A stretch of 64,000 bases of DNA from NCBI RefSeq assembly GCF_014650495.1, contig NZ_BMVB01000001.1, forward strand, positions 228,003-292,002, written 5' to 3'. The DNA comes from Streptomyces cinnamoneus (GTDB taxonomy: Bacteria > Actinomycetota > Actinomycetes > Streptomycetales > Streptomycetaceae). The notes under the pieces are model-generated. The model had not been told where the DNA came from. It saw nothing but the letters and a program-made list of their open reading frames with translations, and did not search any database. Of the stretch, positions 35,587-44,086 are shown in pieces (position 1 is the stretch's first letter; each line of letters begins with the position of its first letter). The position numbers and the translations under genes were made by a program.

Positions 35587-35604
35587 CCGCCGGTCCGGCG
35601 GGTC
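35585..35604. terminator. Hairpin between convergent PNGase-like and MarR genes
   Basis: Seven complementary positions with one bulge (GACCGCC against GGCGGGTC) enclose a 5-nt loop. It starts at the last codon of the PNGase-like gene and lies 20 bp before the end of the convergent marR-type gene. No T-run. Confidence 0.4.
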
Positions 35605-35623
35605 CGTGGCCGCCGTGCGCCGT

Positions 35624-36067
35624 TCAGAGCGCGCCGCGGTCCGGGCCCGCCAGCAGCTCGTTCAGCAGGCCGCCCAGGACGTCGCGCTGCTCGGTGCTGA
35701 GCGGGGCGAGGATGTCCTCCACGGCCGCCCTGCGGGCCTCCCGCAGGGCACGCAGCGTCGAGCGTCCCTCGTCGGTGAGCTCTATGCGGATGACCCGGCG
35801 GTTGGACTGGTCCGGCACGCGGCGCACCGCGCCGTTGGCCTCCAGGGCGTCGACCAGCGTCGTGACCGCCCGGGGCACCACTTCGAGGTGCTGGGCCAGA
35901 TCCGCCATGCGCGGCGGGGTCTCGTAGTGCGCCACGGTACGCAGCAGCCGTGACTGGGCGGGGGTGATGCCGACGGGATCCAGATAGCGCTTCTGTGCGC
36001 GGTGGAGCCTTCGGGTCAGCCGCAGCAGCTGTTCGGCGAGCTGGCCGGAGGTGTCGGGGGCCGTCAT
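35624..36067 (-). CDS. MarR-family transcriptional regulator
   Basis: A 147-aa winged-helix regulator. The recognition region is GITPAQSRLLRTVAHY then MADLAQHLEVVPRAVTTLVD (about residues 34-72), and the wing is VRRVPDQSNRRVIRIELT (about 80-97). A C-terminal dimerisation helix follows. It is divergent from an ABC exporter gene. The shared 138-bp control region carries three copies of a TGTTATC-type element, so autoregulation and control of the exporter in response to a small ligand are likely. Confidence 0.92.
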   Translation of the reverse strand: MTAPDTSGQLAEQLLRLTRRLHRAQKRYLDPVGITPAQSRLLRTVAHYETPPRMADLAQHLEVVPRAVTTLVDALEANGAVRRVPDQSNRRVIRIELTDEGRSTLRALREARRAAVEDILAPLSTEQRDVLGGLLNELLAGPDRGAL

Positions 36068-36075
36068 GATCGCAA

Positions 36076-36146
36076 TGTTATCAGGACCCTTTTCATTGTG
36101 AGTATAGGTAACAGTGAGCTATGCTCTGTTCAGCGTCAGTGTTATC
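36076..36146. promoter_or_regulatory. MarR/exporter divergent control region: promoter and repeated operator-like sites
   Basis: TGTTATC at 36076-36082 faces GGTAACA at 36107-36113 (inverted copies), and TGTTATC recurs at 36140-36146. A promoter for the exporter fits TTGTGA (36096-36101), an 18-bp spacer and TATGCT (36120-36125), so the sites flank and overlap it. On the minus strand TATACT (36105-36100) could be the -10 box of the marR-type gene. The stretch is far more AT-rich than its surroundings. Confidence 0.5.
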
Positions 36147-36205
36147 GGCGTTCTTCATGCTTGTGTACGTCCCGCATGCCGAACCGAACCTCGCTGAAGG
36201 AGCTC

Positions 36206-38002
36206 ATGCCTCACGACGAACCGAACTGGACACCACCTCCCCGGGATCCGGAGCAGCCCGTTCAGGTGCGGCGCATCCTCCGTCTCTTCCGCCCCTACCG
36301 CGGCCGGCTCGCCCTCGTGGGGCTGCTCGTCGCCGCCTCGTCCCTGGTCACGGTCGCCTCACCCTTCATGCTGCGCGAGGTCCTCGACGTCGCGATCCCC
36401 CGCGGCCGCACCGGCCTGCTCACTCTGCTGGCCCTGGGCATGATCGCCGCCGCGGTCGTCAACAGCGTCTTCGGCGTCCTGCAGACCCTGATCTCCACCA
36501 CCGTCGGCCAGCGGGTGATGCACGACCTGCGCACCGCCGTGTACGGCCGGCTGCAGAGCATGCCGCTCGCCTTCTTCACCCGCACCCGCACGGGCGAGGT
36601 CCAGTCCCGCATCGCCAACGACATCGGCGGCATGCAGGCGACGGTGACCTCGACCGCGACGTCCCTGGTGTCCAACCTCACCAGCGTCATCGCCACGGTC
36701 ATCGCGATGGTGGCCCTGGACTGGCGGCTGACCGTCGTGACCCTCCTCCTGCTGCCGGTGTTCGTGTGGGTCAGCCGCCGGGTGGGCGACGAGCGCAGGA
36801 AGATCACAGCCAAGCGCCAGACGCAGATGGCCGCCATGGCGGCCATGGTCACCGAATCACTGTCCGTCAGCGGCATCTTGCTCGGCCGCACCATGGGCCG
36901 CTCCGACTCCCTGACGAAGGCGTTCGCCGGTGAGTCCGAGCGGCTCGTCGACCTCGAAGTGCGGACCAGCATGGCCGGGCGGTGGCGCATGTCCACCATC
37001 GGCGTCGTCATGGCCGCCATGCCCGCACTCATCTACTGGGCGGCGGGCCTGGCCCTGAAGACGGGCGGCCCGGACATCACCCTCGGCACGCTCGTGGCCT
37101 TCGTCTCCCTCCAACAGGGCCTGCTCCGGCCCACCGTCAGCCTGCTCTCCACCGGCGTGCAGATGCAGACCTCCCTCGCGCTCTTCCAGCGGATCTTCGA
37201 ATACCTCGACCTGCCCGTGGAGATCACCGAGCCCGCCGACCCGGTACGGCTGGAGAAGATCCGGGGCGAAGTCCGCTTCGAGGACGTCTGCTTCTCGTAC
37301 GACCAGAGCAGCACGGCGCTCAAGGACATCGACATCGCCCTGCCCGCCGGCGGCAGCCTGGCCGTCGTCGGCCCCACGGGATCCGGCAAGAGCACCCTGA
37401 GCTACCTCGTGCCCCGGCTGTACGACGTCACGGGCGGGAGGGTCCTGCTCGACGGCGTCGACGTCCGCGACCTCGACTTCGACACCCTGGCCCGTGCCGT
37501 GGGCGTCGTCTCCCAGGAGACCTACCTCTTCCACGCCTCCGTCGCGGACAACCTCCGCTTCGCCAAACCCGACGCCACGGACGAAGAGATCCGGCAAGCG
37601 GCCGAAGCGGCTCAGATCCATGACTACATCGCGTCGTTGCCCGACGGCTACGACACCCTCGTCGGTGAGCGCGGCTACCGTTTCTCCGGCGGTGAGAAGC
37701 AGCGCCTGGCGATAGCCCGGACCATCCTGCGGGATCCGCCCGTCCTCATCCTGGACGAGGCGACCAGCGCTCTGGACACCCACACCGAGCACGCGGTCCA
37801 GCAGGCCATCGACGCGCTGTCCGCCGGGCGGACGACCATCACCATCGCCCACCGGCTCTCCACGGTCCGCCACGCCGACCAGATCATCGTCCTCGACGGC
37901 GGTTGCATCGCCGAGCGCGGTACGCATCAGGAACTCCTCGCGGACAACGGGCGCTACGCCTCGCTGGTGCGGCGCGACACGCACCTCACGGCCAAGGTCT
38001 GA
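36206..38002 (+). CDS. Multidrug-type ABC exporter (membrane domain plus ATPase)
   Basis: A 598-aa complete half-transporter that would act as a homodimer. ATG 36206 follows GAAGGAG. The membrane domain is at about residues 25-315 with six segments. The ATPase domain shows Walker A GPTGSGKSTLS near 392, the Q-loop VVSQETYLFHASV, the signature FSGGEKQRLAIARTIL near 495 and Walker B PVLILDEATSALD. All catalytic motifs are intact, unlike the nearby heterodimer. Divergent from the MarR gene that probably controls it. Confidence 0.94.
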   Translation: MPHDEPNWTPPPRDPEQPVQVRRILRLFRPYRGRLALVGLLVAASSLVTVASPFMLREVLDVAIPRGRTGLLTLLALGMIAAAVVNSVFGVLQTLISTTVGQRVMHDLRTAVYGRLQSMPLAFFTRTRTGEVQSRIANDIGGMQATVTSTATSLVSNLTSVIATVIAMVALDWRLTVVTLLLLPVFVWVSRRVGDERRKITAKRQTQMAAMAAMVTESLSVSGILLGRTMGRSDSLTKAFAGESERLVDLEVRTSMAGRWRMSTIGVVMAAMPALIYWAAGLALKTGGPDITLGTLVAFVSLQQGLLRPTVSLLSTGVQMQTSLALFQRIFEYLDLPVEITEPADPVRLEKIRGEVRFEDVCFSYDQSSTALKDIDIALPAGGSLAVVGPTGSGKSTLSYLVPRLYDVTGGRVLLDGVDVRDLDFDTLARAVGVVSQETYLFHASVADNLRFAKPDATDEEIRQAAEAAQIHDYIASLPDGYDTLVGERGYRFSGGEKQRLAIARTILRDPPVLILDEATSALDTHTEHAVQQAIDALSAGRTTITIAHRLSTVRHADQIIVLDGGCIAERGTHQELLADNGRYASLVRRDTHLTAKV

Positions 38003-38019
38003 GCTACGGCGCTCGCGCC

Positions 38020-38046
38020 GGGCCGGGCGGTACGACCGCTCGGCCC
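38020..38046. terminator. Hairpin between convergent exporter and SGNH hydrolase genes
   Basis: GGGCCGGGCGG and CCGCTCGGCCC pair over 11 positions with one G-T wobble and the loop TACGA. It sits in the 58-bp gap between the two stop codons and can serve both directions. Confidence 0.65.
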
Positions 38047-38060
38047 GCCCCCGGCGCCGG

Positions 38061-39230
38061 TCACAGTGAGCTGAGGTCGACGGCCTCGGCCATGACGCGG
38101 TACCCGGCGTCGTTGGGGTGCTTGTGGTCGCCGCTGTCGAAGGCCGCATCGAGCAGCTCCGGGTCGTCCGCGGAGGCCAGAGCCGTGGCGAAGTCGGCCA
38201 CTGCGTCATAAGCGCCGGAGGTGCGGATCCAGTCGTTGAGCGCGACGCGCTTGGCCTCGGCGCGCGGAGTGTGGTACTCCGCTCCCTTGAACGGCAGGAC
38301 GGTCGCACCGATGACCCTGACGCCCCGCTCATGCGCACGCTCGATCAGCGCACGATAGCCATCCACCAGTTCGGTGACCGGGACGTCGGGCGCGGGCTTG
38401 TACGTCGGAAGGTCGACCTCGCTGAACCCGATGTCGTTGAGACCGGCGAAGAGGATCACCGAACGGACGCCGGGCTTGTCGAGCACGTCGCGTTCGAACC
38501 GTGACACGGCCGCGTCGCCGTACCAGAGGGAGTCGTGGAGCATGAGATTCCCGCCGATCCCCGCGTTGATCACTGCCCACGGGAGGCCCTCGGCGGCGAT
38601 CCGCCCGGCGAGTGCGTCCGGGTAACGCCGGTCGGCGCCCACGGTGGAGCCGAAGCCGTCGGTGATGGAGTCGCCGAAGGCGACCACCGACTCATGCTGT
38701 GCTTCCTCGTCACCCGCCAGCTCGACGTCGGAGAGGTAGTACCAGGAGTGCGTCCGCTCTGTGAAGGCTTCACTGCCGGCGTCGGCCGTGCGATCGCCGT
38801 CGGCGAGGTGGCTGTCCGTGTACGCCTGCGCGTGGAACGTCGACGGTCCGGTCGGCCCGGCGAAGTACAGCGTGACGGTGAAGGAGTCGAACCGCTCCAC
38901 TCGGAGCTCCACGCCATCGCTGGTGACCTGGCCACCCGCCGGTATGACCACGGAAGGCGCCCCGTCGAACGTCAACTCCCGCAGTGTGCCCGGGCGGAGT
39001 GCGGCACCCCCGTCCGTCAGCCCCGCGCTGGCGGCGCTGACCGTGAGCGGCTTCTTGCCGAAGCGATTCGAGAGCCGCACGCGGGCTCGCGTACCACTCG
39101 TCGTCACCCGCACGACCTGTCGCACGGACTGCCGGTCGAACCCGGCCTCGGACCAGTTCTCCTCGAAACCGCTGCTCGGTCGCTGCACCGGCGCCGACCA
39201 TCCCGCCGACCACTGCTGTGCCCCGTACAT
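38061..39230 (-). CDS. SGNH/GDSL-family hydrolase without signal peptide
   Basis: A 389-aa esterase-type protein. The N-terminal 160 residues form a beta-rich accessory domain (QVVRVTTSGTRARVRLSNRF). The SGNH domain follows: block I VVAFGDSITDGFGS with the nucleophile Ser near residue 187, block II Gly in NAGIGGN, block III FAGLNDIG, and the catalytic Asp-x-x-His in DSGDHKHPNDAGY near the end. The likely activity is hydrolysis of an ester or acetyl group on a carbohydrate. Most Streptomyces homologues are secreted, but this one begins MYGAQQWSAGW with no signal peptide, and no in-frame upstream start supplies one. A long palindrome lies 81 bp upstream. Confidence 0.9.
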   Translation of the reverse strand: MYGAQQWSAGWSAPVQRPSSGFEENWSEAGFDRQSVRQVVRVTTSGTRARVRLSNRFGKKPLTVSAASAGLTDGGAALRPGTLRELTFDGAPSVVIPAGGQVTSDGVELRVERFDSFTVTLYFAGPTGPSTFHAQAYTDSHLADGDRTADAGSEAFTERTHSWYYLSDVELAGDEEAQHESVVAFGDSITDGFGSTVGADRRYPDALAGRIAAEGLPWAVINAGIGGNLMLHDSLWYGDAAVSRFERDVLDKPGVRSVILFAGLNDIGFSEVDLPTYKPAPDVPVTELVDGYRALIERAHERGVRVIGATVLPFKGAEYHTPRAEAKRVALNDWIRTSGAYDAVADFATALASADDPELLDAAFDSGDHKHPNDAGYRVMAEAVDLSSL

Positions 39231-39310
39231 GTTGCCACCCGGCCCTTCCTGATCTGTGGTGCGCTGTCAGGAAGAGCCTGCCGCCGGGCGCACCCGTCAC
39301 CCAGACCTCC

Positions 39311-39328
39311 GTGCTGCGTACGCAACAC
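39311..39328. promoter_or_regulatory. 18-bp near-palindrome upstream of the SGNH hydrolase gene
   Basis: GTGCTGCGTACGCAACAC is symmetric except for one base pair, and GTGCGTAC follows directly. It lies 81-98 bp before the hydrolase start codon, a normal operator distance for a TetR- or LacI-type regulator. No regulator gene is adjacent. Confidence 0.45.
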
Positions 39329-39405
39329 GTGCGTACCACTGACAGGGTCACCCTCGCGATGGTCAGGATTTTCTGTACGGTCAGGCTTGTGCGGCATGTG
39401 GACGG

Positions 39406-40563
39406 TCAGGAGGTCCCGAACTCCGCACGGATCGCCTCGGTGTGCTCGCCGAGCGCGGGTACGGCTCCCATGGCGGCCTCACGGCCGGCCACCTCAACCG
39501 GAGGGAGCAGGCCGCGCAGCGGACCGGCCGGCGACCCGAAATCACGCCAGCGCTCCCGCGCGGCCAATTGCGGGTGATCGGCGAACTCGGCCACCGTCCG
39601 CAGCCGGGCATGCGCGATTCCCGCGCCGTCGAGCAACGCGAGGACCCCGTCCGCTGTGTGGGAGGCAAAGCACTCTTCCATGACGGCCGTCAGTTCTTCG
39701 TCATGGGCGTGCCGCAGCGGATTGTCGGCGAAGCGCGGATCGCGAACCAAACCGGGGTTCCTGAGTACGAGTTCGCACAGGTTGACCCACTCGCGATCGT
39801 TCTGCACGCTCAGGAACACCCGTGCGCCGTCCCCGCAGCGGTAGTGCCCGTAAGGCGAGATGGACGGATGGCGAGCGCCGCTGCGGGAGACCGGGGAGCC
39901 TCCGTACGCCTGGGTGAAGTAGGGGTGGCCCATCCACTCCGCCAAGGCGTCGAAGAGCGAGACGGACAGGGCCGAGCCCTCGCCGGTGCGTTCGCGCTCG
40001 TACAGGGCCGTGAGGATGCCTGTGTAGGTGTACATGCCGCCGGCGATGTCGGCGATGGAAATGCCCGGCCGGGCCGGCGAGTCGGGGCTGCCCGTGATCG
40101 ACACGAGCCCGGCCTCGCACTGCACCAGCAGGTCGTATACCTTCTGGTCCCGGTACGGGCCGTCCGGTCCATAGCCGGAGACGTCGCAGGTGATCAGGCG
40201 CGGGTGACGGGCGCGCAGGCCGTCGGCGGCCAGGCCCAGCCGCGCGGCCGCGCCGGGGCCGAGGTTCTGGACGAACACGTCGGCACCGGCGAGGATGCGG
40301 TCGAGCAGTGAGCGGTCGGATCCGTCCTTGAGGTCGAGGACCACGCTCTCCTTGCCCCGGTTGACCCAGACGAAGTACGCCGAGAGCCCCTTCACACTGC
40401 GGTCGTAGTCCCGGGCGAAGTCGCCGTGCCCCGGGCGTTCGACCTTGATGACCCGCGCGCCGAGGTCGGCCAGCTGGCGGGTGGCGAAGGGGGCGGCGAC
40501 GGCTTGTTCGAGGGCGACGACGGTGATGCCGCTCAGTGGCAGTTCCAACTCAGCTCCTCCCAT
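39406..40563 (-). CDS. CaiB/BaiF-type (class III) CoA transferase
   Basis: A 385-aa protein of the class III CoA-transferase family, which moves CoA between carboxylic acids. The N-terminal block ITVVALEQAVAAPFATRQLA, ARVIKVERPGHGDFARDYD and NRGKESVVLDLK are family hallmarks. The catalytic Asp lies in the DLLVQCEAGL region (about residues 150-160). ATG 40563 is given, but TTG 40548, 8 bp after GGGAGG, fits the usual family start better. It is divergent from an amidase gene with a 105-bp shared promoter region. The acyl substrate is unknown. Confidence 0.9.
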   Translation of the reverse strand: MGGAELELPLSGITVVALEQAVAAPFATRQLADLGARVIKVERPGHGDFARDYDRSVKGLSAYFVWVNRGKESVVLDLKDGSDRSLLDRILAGADVFVQNLGPGAAARLGLAADGLRARHPRLITCDVSGYGPDGPYRDQKVYDLLVQCEAGLVSITGSPDSPARPGISIADIAGGMYTYTGILTALYERERTGEGSALSVSLFDALAEWMGHPYFTQAYGGSPVSRSGARHPSISPYGHYRCGDGARVFLSVQNDREWVNLCELVLRNPGLVRDPRFADNPLRHAHDEELTAVMEECFASHTADGVLALLDGAGIAHARLRTVAEFADHPQLAARERWRDFGSPAGPLRGLLPPVEVAGREAAMGAVPALGEHTEAIRAEFGTS

Positions 40564-40668
40564 TCCCCCCAGCAGGCTGATCATATGACCGGGGCTGTGG
40601 ACAGTCCGCAGCATGCCGAAACCGCCGCTCGTAGCCTGGCGTTCATGGGAAACGCGGGAGGGGACGTG

Positions 40669-41922
40669 ATGGACACCGACGGCATGTGCGACCGCATCGA
40701 GAAGTCCGACGCGAAGGTGCACGCGTTCGTGAGCGAGCCCGGGCGGCGGGAACGGCTACGGAGGGAGGGGGCTGCCCTCCTGCGGAGATGGCCCGACCCG
40801 GCGGACCGGCCGGCGCTCTTCGGCGTCCCCGTGGGCGTCAAGGACATCATTCACGTCGACGGGCTGCCCACACGCGCCGGATCGGCGCTTCCGCCGGAGG
40901 CGCTGGCGGGACGGCAGGCACCCTTGGTGGACCGGCTGCGACGCGCGGGCGCGCTGGTGGCGGGTAAGACGGCCACAGCGGAGTTCGCGGTCAGCGCGCC
41001 GGCTCCCACGCGCAACCCGCACGACCTTGAGCACACGCCGGGAGGTTCGAGCAGCGGATCGGCCGCGGCCGTCGCCGCGGGCATGGTCCCGCTGGCGGTC
41101 GGCACACAGACGATCGGCTCCATGCTCCGCCCCGCGGCCTACTGCGGGGTGGTGGGGTTCAAGCCGACGTACGGCCGCATCCCCACGCAGGGAGTGATCG
41201 CCAACGCTCCGACGTTCGACACCGTCGGACTCTTCGCTGCGCACGTGGCCGGTGTGATCCCGGCGGCGCAAGCCCTGTGCGACCACTGGCGGCCGGTGGT
41301 ACCCGCCGTGGGAGGGCCGGTGCTGGGCCTTCCGGACGGGCCGTATCTCGATCGGGCCGATCCTGACGCCCGCAGTGCCTTCGACGATCACGCGCGGCAG
41401 CTGGCGGACCGAGGCTGTACGGTGCGAAGGATCCCGTTCCCGGGCGACTTCGAGGACGTCGTAGCCCAGCAGTTCCTCATCAACCGCTTCGAACTCGCCC
41501 AGGCCCACGCCACCTGGTTCCCGCGCTACGGCGAGCTGTACCGCGACGAGACCGTACGTGCGATCAGAGCGGGCCAGAAGATCGACAAGGAGGCGTACGA
41601 CGGTGCGCTGCGGGCCCGGGAGGTATTCCGGGAGCGCGTCCGGGCCGCCATGGTGGACGCGGCCGTCGACGCCTGGCTCACCCCCGCCGCGACCGGCCCG
41701 GCCCCACGCGGACTGGGCAGCACGGGGAACGCCATCATGTGTCTGCCGTGGAGCTTCGCCGGCATGCCCGCCGTGAGCGTTCCGGCGGGCTCCGCTCCGA
41801 ACGGGCTGCCGCTCGGGCTCCAGTTGGTTGCGGCGCCGTGTGCCGACGAGGAATTGCTCGCCATGGCGGGCTGGGTCGAGGCGATAGCGCGTTCCGGCCG
41901 GGGCGGCGGCGGATCCTGCTAG
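40669..41922 (+). CDS. Amidase-signature-family amidase
   Basis: A 417-aa enzyme that hydrolyses an amide to a carboxylate and ammonia. ATG 40669 follows GGGAGGGG; ATG 40645 is possible. The catalytic Lys lies in GVPVGVKDIIHVDG near residue 62, the cis-Ser in the Gly/Ser-rich loop TPGGSSSGSAAAVAAG near 130, and the nucleophilic Ser in GTQTIGSMLRPAAYCG near 155, where the usual GGS is IGS. It ends 4 bp inside the convergent lutC gene. Paired divergently with a CoA transferase, it may feed a freed acid into CoA activation. Confidence 0.9.
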   Translation: MDTDGMCDRIEKSDAKVHAFVSEPGRRERLRREGAALLRRWPDPADRPALFGVPVGVKDIIHVDGLPTRAGSALPPEALAGRQAPLVDRLRRAGALVAGKTATAEFAVSAPAPTRNPHDLEHTPGGSSSGSAAAVAAGMVPLAVGTQTIGSMLRPAAYCGVVGFKPTYGRIPTQGVIANAPTFDTVGLFAAHVAGVIPAAQALCDHWRPVVPAVGGPVLGLPDGPYLDRADPDARSAFDDHARQLADRGCTVRRIPFPGDFEDVVAQQFLINRFELAQAHATWFPRYGELYRDETVRAIRAGQKIDKEAYDGALRAREVFRERVRAAMVDAAVDAWLTPAATGPAPRGLGSTGNAIMCLPWSFAGMPAVSVPAGSAPNGLPLGLQLVAAPCADEELLAMAGWVEAIARSGRGGGGSC

Positions 41923-42620
41923 CGGTCGTCCTCGACGAGGAGGACGACTTCCAGGGTGCGTGGCCCGTGTACTCCCTCGACCCGGTCCAGCTCGATGTCG
42001 CTGGTGGCCGACGGACCAGAGATCCAGGTCAGGGGCCGGGCCGGCGACAGCCGCTCCAGGGCCTGCGGTACGGAGTCCACCACCTGGTCCGCGACCCGCA
42101 CCACGCACACATGGTGGTCGGGTACGAGCGTGATGCGGCGGCGGCCCTGGTCCGGACCGCCGTCCAGAATGACCGTGCCCGTCTCGGCGATCGCCAGCGC
42201 ACAACCGGTGACCACACTGTCCACGGCATCCAGCGCACCAGCCGACAGAGACGGGGAGTCGACGACCGGCTCGACCGCGGCATCCGTCAGCCAGCCGCCC
42301 GGCAGGCCCGGTGGGACGGCGACGCTGCGAGTACCGCGCCGGGCGAGCAGCTCGGCGAGCAGAGCGGGCAACCCCGCCGTGTCCGTCCGGTGGACGGTGG
42401 CCCGGTAGTCGCTCAGGTTGTCGGCGAGCAGGTCGACGGACTCGGCAGGGGTCCGGCTGCCGTGCGTGCGCAGGTAGTCGCGCGGAACGGGGTGGTCGGC
42501 CGGGCGCTCGTACGACGGCACGTCGGCCAGCGCCCGCCGGATCCGGCCCAGGATCCGCTCCCTGGAGGGATGCGACGTCCGGCTGCCGGGGCCGGGGCCG
42601 GCGCCGTGGGCGGCGGTCAT
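41919..42620 (-). CDS. lutC: LutC-type LUD-domain protein of lactate utilisation
   Basis: A 233-aa LUD-domain protein, third gene of a lutABC-type operon for oxidising L-lactate to pyruvate. An N-terminal helix (SRERILGRIRRALADVP) precedes the LUD domain, whose family marks are TGCALAIAETGTVILDGG near residue 140 and RRITLVPDHHVCVV near 160. The C-terminus carries TWISGPSATSDIELDRVEGV, a strong family signature. Its ATG overlaps the stop of lutB by 4 bp. Confidence 0.92.
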   Translation of the reverse strand: MTAAHGAGPGPGSRTSHPSRERILGRIRRALADVPSYERPADHPVPRDYLRTHGSRTPAESVDLLADNLSDYRATVHRTDTAGLPALLAELLARRGTRSVAVPPGLPGGWLTDAAVEPVVDSPSLSAGALDAVDSVVTGCALAIAETGTVILDGGPDQGRRRITLVPDHHVCVVRVADQVVDSVPQALERLSPARPLTWISGPSATSDIELDRVEGVHGPRTLEVVLLVEDDR

Positions 42621-44086
42621 GCGTCACCGCCGCGGGTCCGCTCCCACCAGTCCCGGAACGACTCCGGTGGGACCTCGGGCAGGTCACGGGTGTCCGACCA
42701 GGCACGGCCGGGGCCCGGCAGCCGCCGGGGCAGTGCGCGACGGGCGCGGGCGGCCAGCCGCTGTCCGCGGCGCAGGGCGGCGGGATGGTCGAGTACCCAA
42801 CCGGTGGTGCGCATCATGGCGCGCTCCATGGTGTGGCCCTTCGCCGGCTTGATGACGGTACGGGTGCCGCGGATCGTCGTTTCGCCGCCCTGCACCACCC
42901 GCTCGCGCAGGTGGACCAGTACGTCCGGGATGTCGATGGCGACGGGACACACCTCGTAGCAGGCACCGCACAAGGAGGAGGCGAACGGCAGGGATTCTTC
43001 GAGGGGAGAGGTGAGGCCCCGTAGTTGGGGGGTGAGGATCGCGCCGATGGGTCCCGGATAGGGGGAGCCGTAGGCGTGGCCGCCGGCGCGCTCGTAGACG
43101 GGACAGACGTTGAGACAGGCCGAGCAGCGGATGCAGCGCAGTGCCTGGCGGCCGACCTGATCGGCGAGCGTGTCGGTGCGGCCGTTGTCCAGCAGCACCA
43201 GATGGAAGGCGCGGGGGCCGTCGTCGGCGGTGGTCCCGGTCCACGTCGATGTGTACGGGTTCATGCGTTCGGCAGTCGAGGAACGGGGAAGCAGTTGAAG
43301 GTAGATTTCCAGATCACGCCAGGTCGGCACGGTCTTCTCGATGCCGACCACGGAAATCAACGTGTCCGGCAAGGTGAGGCACATCCGGCCGTTGCCCTCG
43401 GACTCGACGACCACCAGTGTGCCCGTCTCGGCGACCATGAAGTTGGCGCCGGAGACGGCGACCTTGGCCCGCAGGAACTTCTCGCGGAGGTGGAGTCGTG
43501 CCGCCTCGGCGAGATCGGCCGGGCGGTCGGTGAGTCCCTCCGGGGCGGGGCGGCCCCAGTCGGCCATGTGCTCGCGGAAGATGTCGCGGATCTCGCTGCG
43601 GCCGCGGTGGATGGCCGGGACCAGGATGTGGGACGGGAGGTCGTCGCCCAGCTGCACGATCAGTTCGGCGAGGTCGGTCTCGTACGCACGGATGCCCGCA
43701 CGCTCCAGCGCGTCGTTGAGCCCGATCTCCTGGGTCACCATGGACTTGACCTTGACGACCTCGCTCTCCCCGGTGGCCTGGACGAGCCCGGTGACGATGC
43801 GGTTCGCCTCCGCCGCGTCCGCCGCCCAGTGGACCGTGCCGCCGGCGCGGGTGACGTTCTCCTCCAACTGCAGCAGGTAGTGGTCGAGGTGCCGCAGCGT
43901 CCGGTCCTTGACCGCGGCTCCGGCGGCCCGCAGCCGGTCCCAGTCGTCCAGCTCGGCGACGGCCTCGGCCCGCTTGGCACGGATGGTGTGCGTCGCGGTC
44001 CGCAGATTGGCGCGCAGCGTGGTGTCGCCGGCCGAGACGGCGGCGGCACGGGGAAAGGCGGGCATGCCCACGTACGTTCGGCTCAC
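42617..44086 (-). CDS. lutB: LutB-type iron-sulfur protein of lactate utilisation
   Basis: A 489-aa protein combining an LUD domain (about residues 60-285, with AETGTLVVVESEGNGRM) and two 4Fe-4S clusters. Cluster ligands are in CIRCSACLNVCPVYE near residue 315 and CGACYEVCPVAIDIP near 360. It passes electrons from lactate oxidation into the chain. GTG 44086, behind GAAGGG, overlaps the lutA stop (GTGA), and the gene overlaps lutC by 4 bp, so all three are translationally coupled. Confidence 0.93.
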   Translation of the reverse strand: MSRTYVGMPAFPRAAAVSAGDTTLRANLRTATHTIRAKRAEAVAELDDWDRLRAAGAAVKDRTLRHLDHYLLQLEENVTRAGGTVHWAADAAEANRIVTGLVQATGESEVVKVKSMVTQEIGLNDALERAGIRAYETDLAELIVQLGDDLPSHILVPAIHRGRSEIRDIFREHMADWGRPAPEGLTDRPADLAEAARLHLREKFLRAKVAVSGANFMVAETGTLVVVESEGNGRMCLTLPDTLISVVGIEKTVPTWRDLEIYLQLLPRSSTAERMNPYTSTWTGTTADDGPRAFHLVLLDNGRTDTLADQVGRQALRCIRCSACLNVCPVYERAGGHAYGSPYPGPIGAILTPQLRGLTSPLEESLPFASSLCGACYEVCPVAIDIPDVLVHLRERVVQGGETTIRGTRTVIKPAKGHTMERAMMRTTGWVLDHPAALRRGQRLAARARRALPRRLPGPGRAWSDTRDLPEVPPESFRDWWERTRGGDA

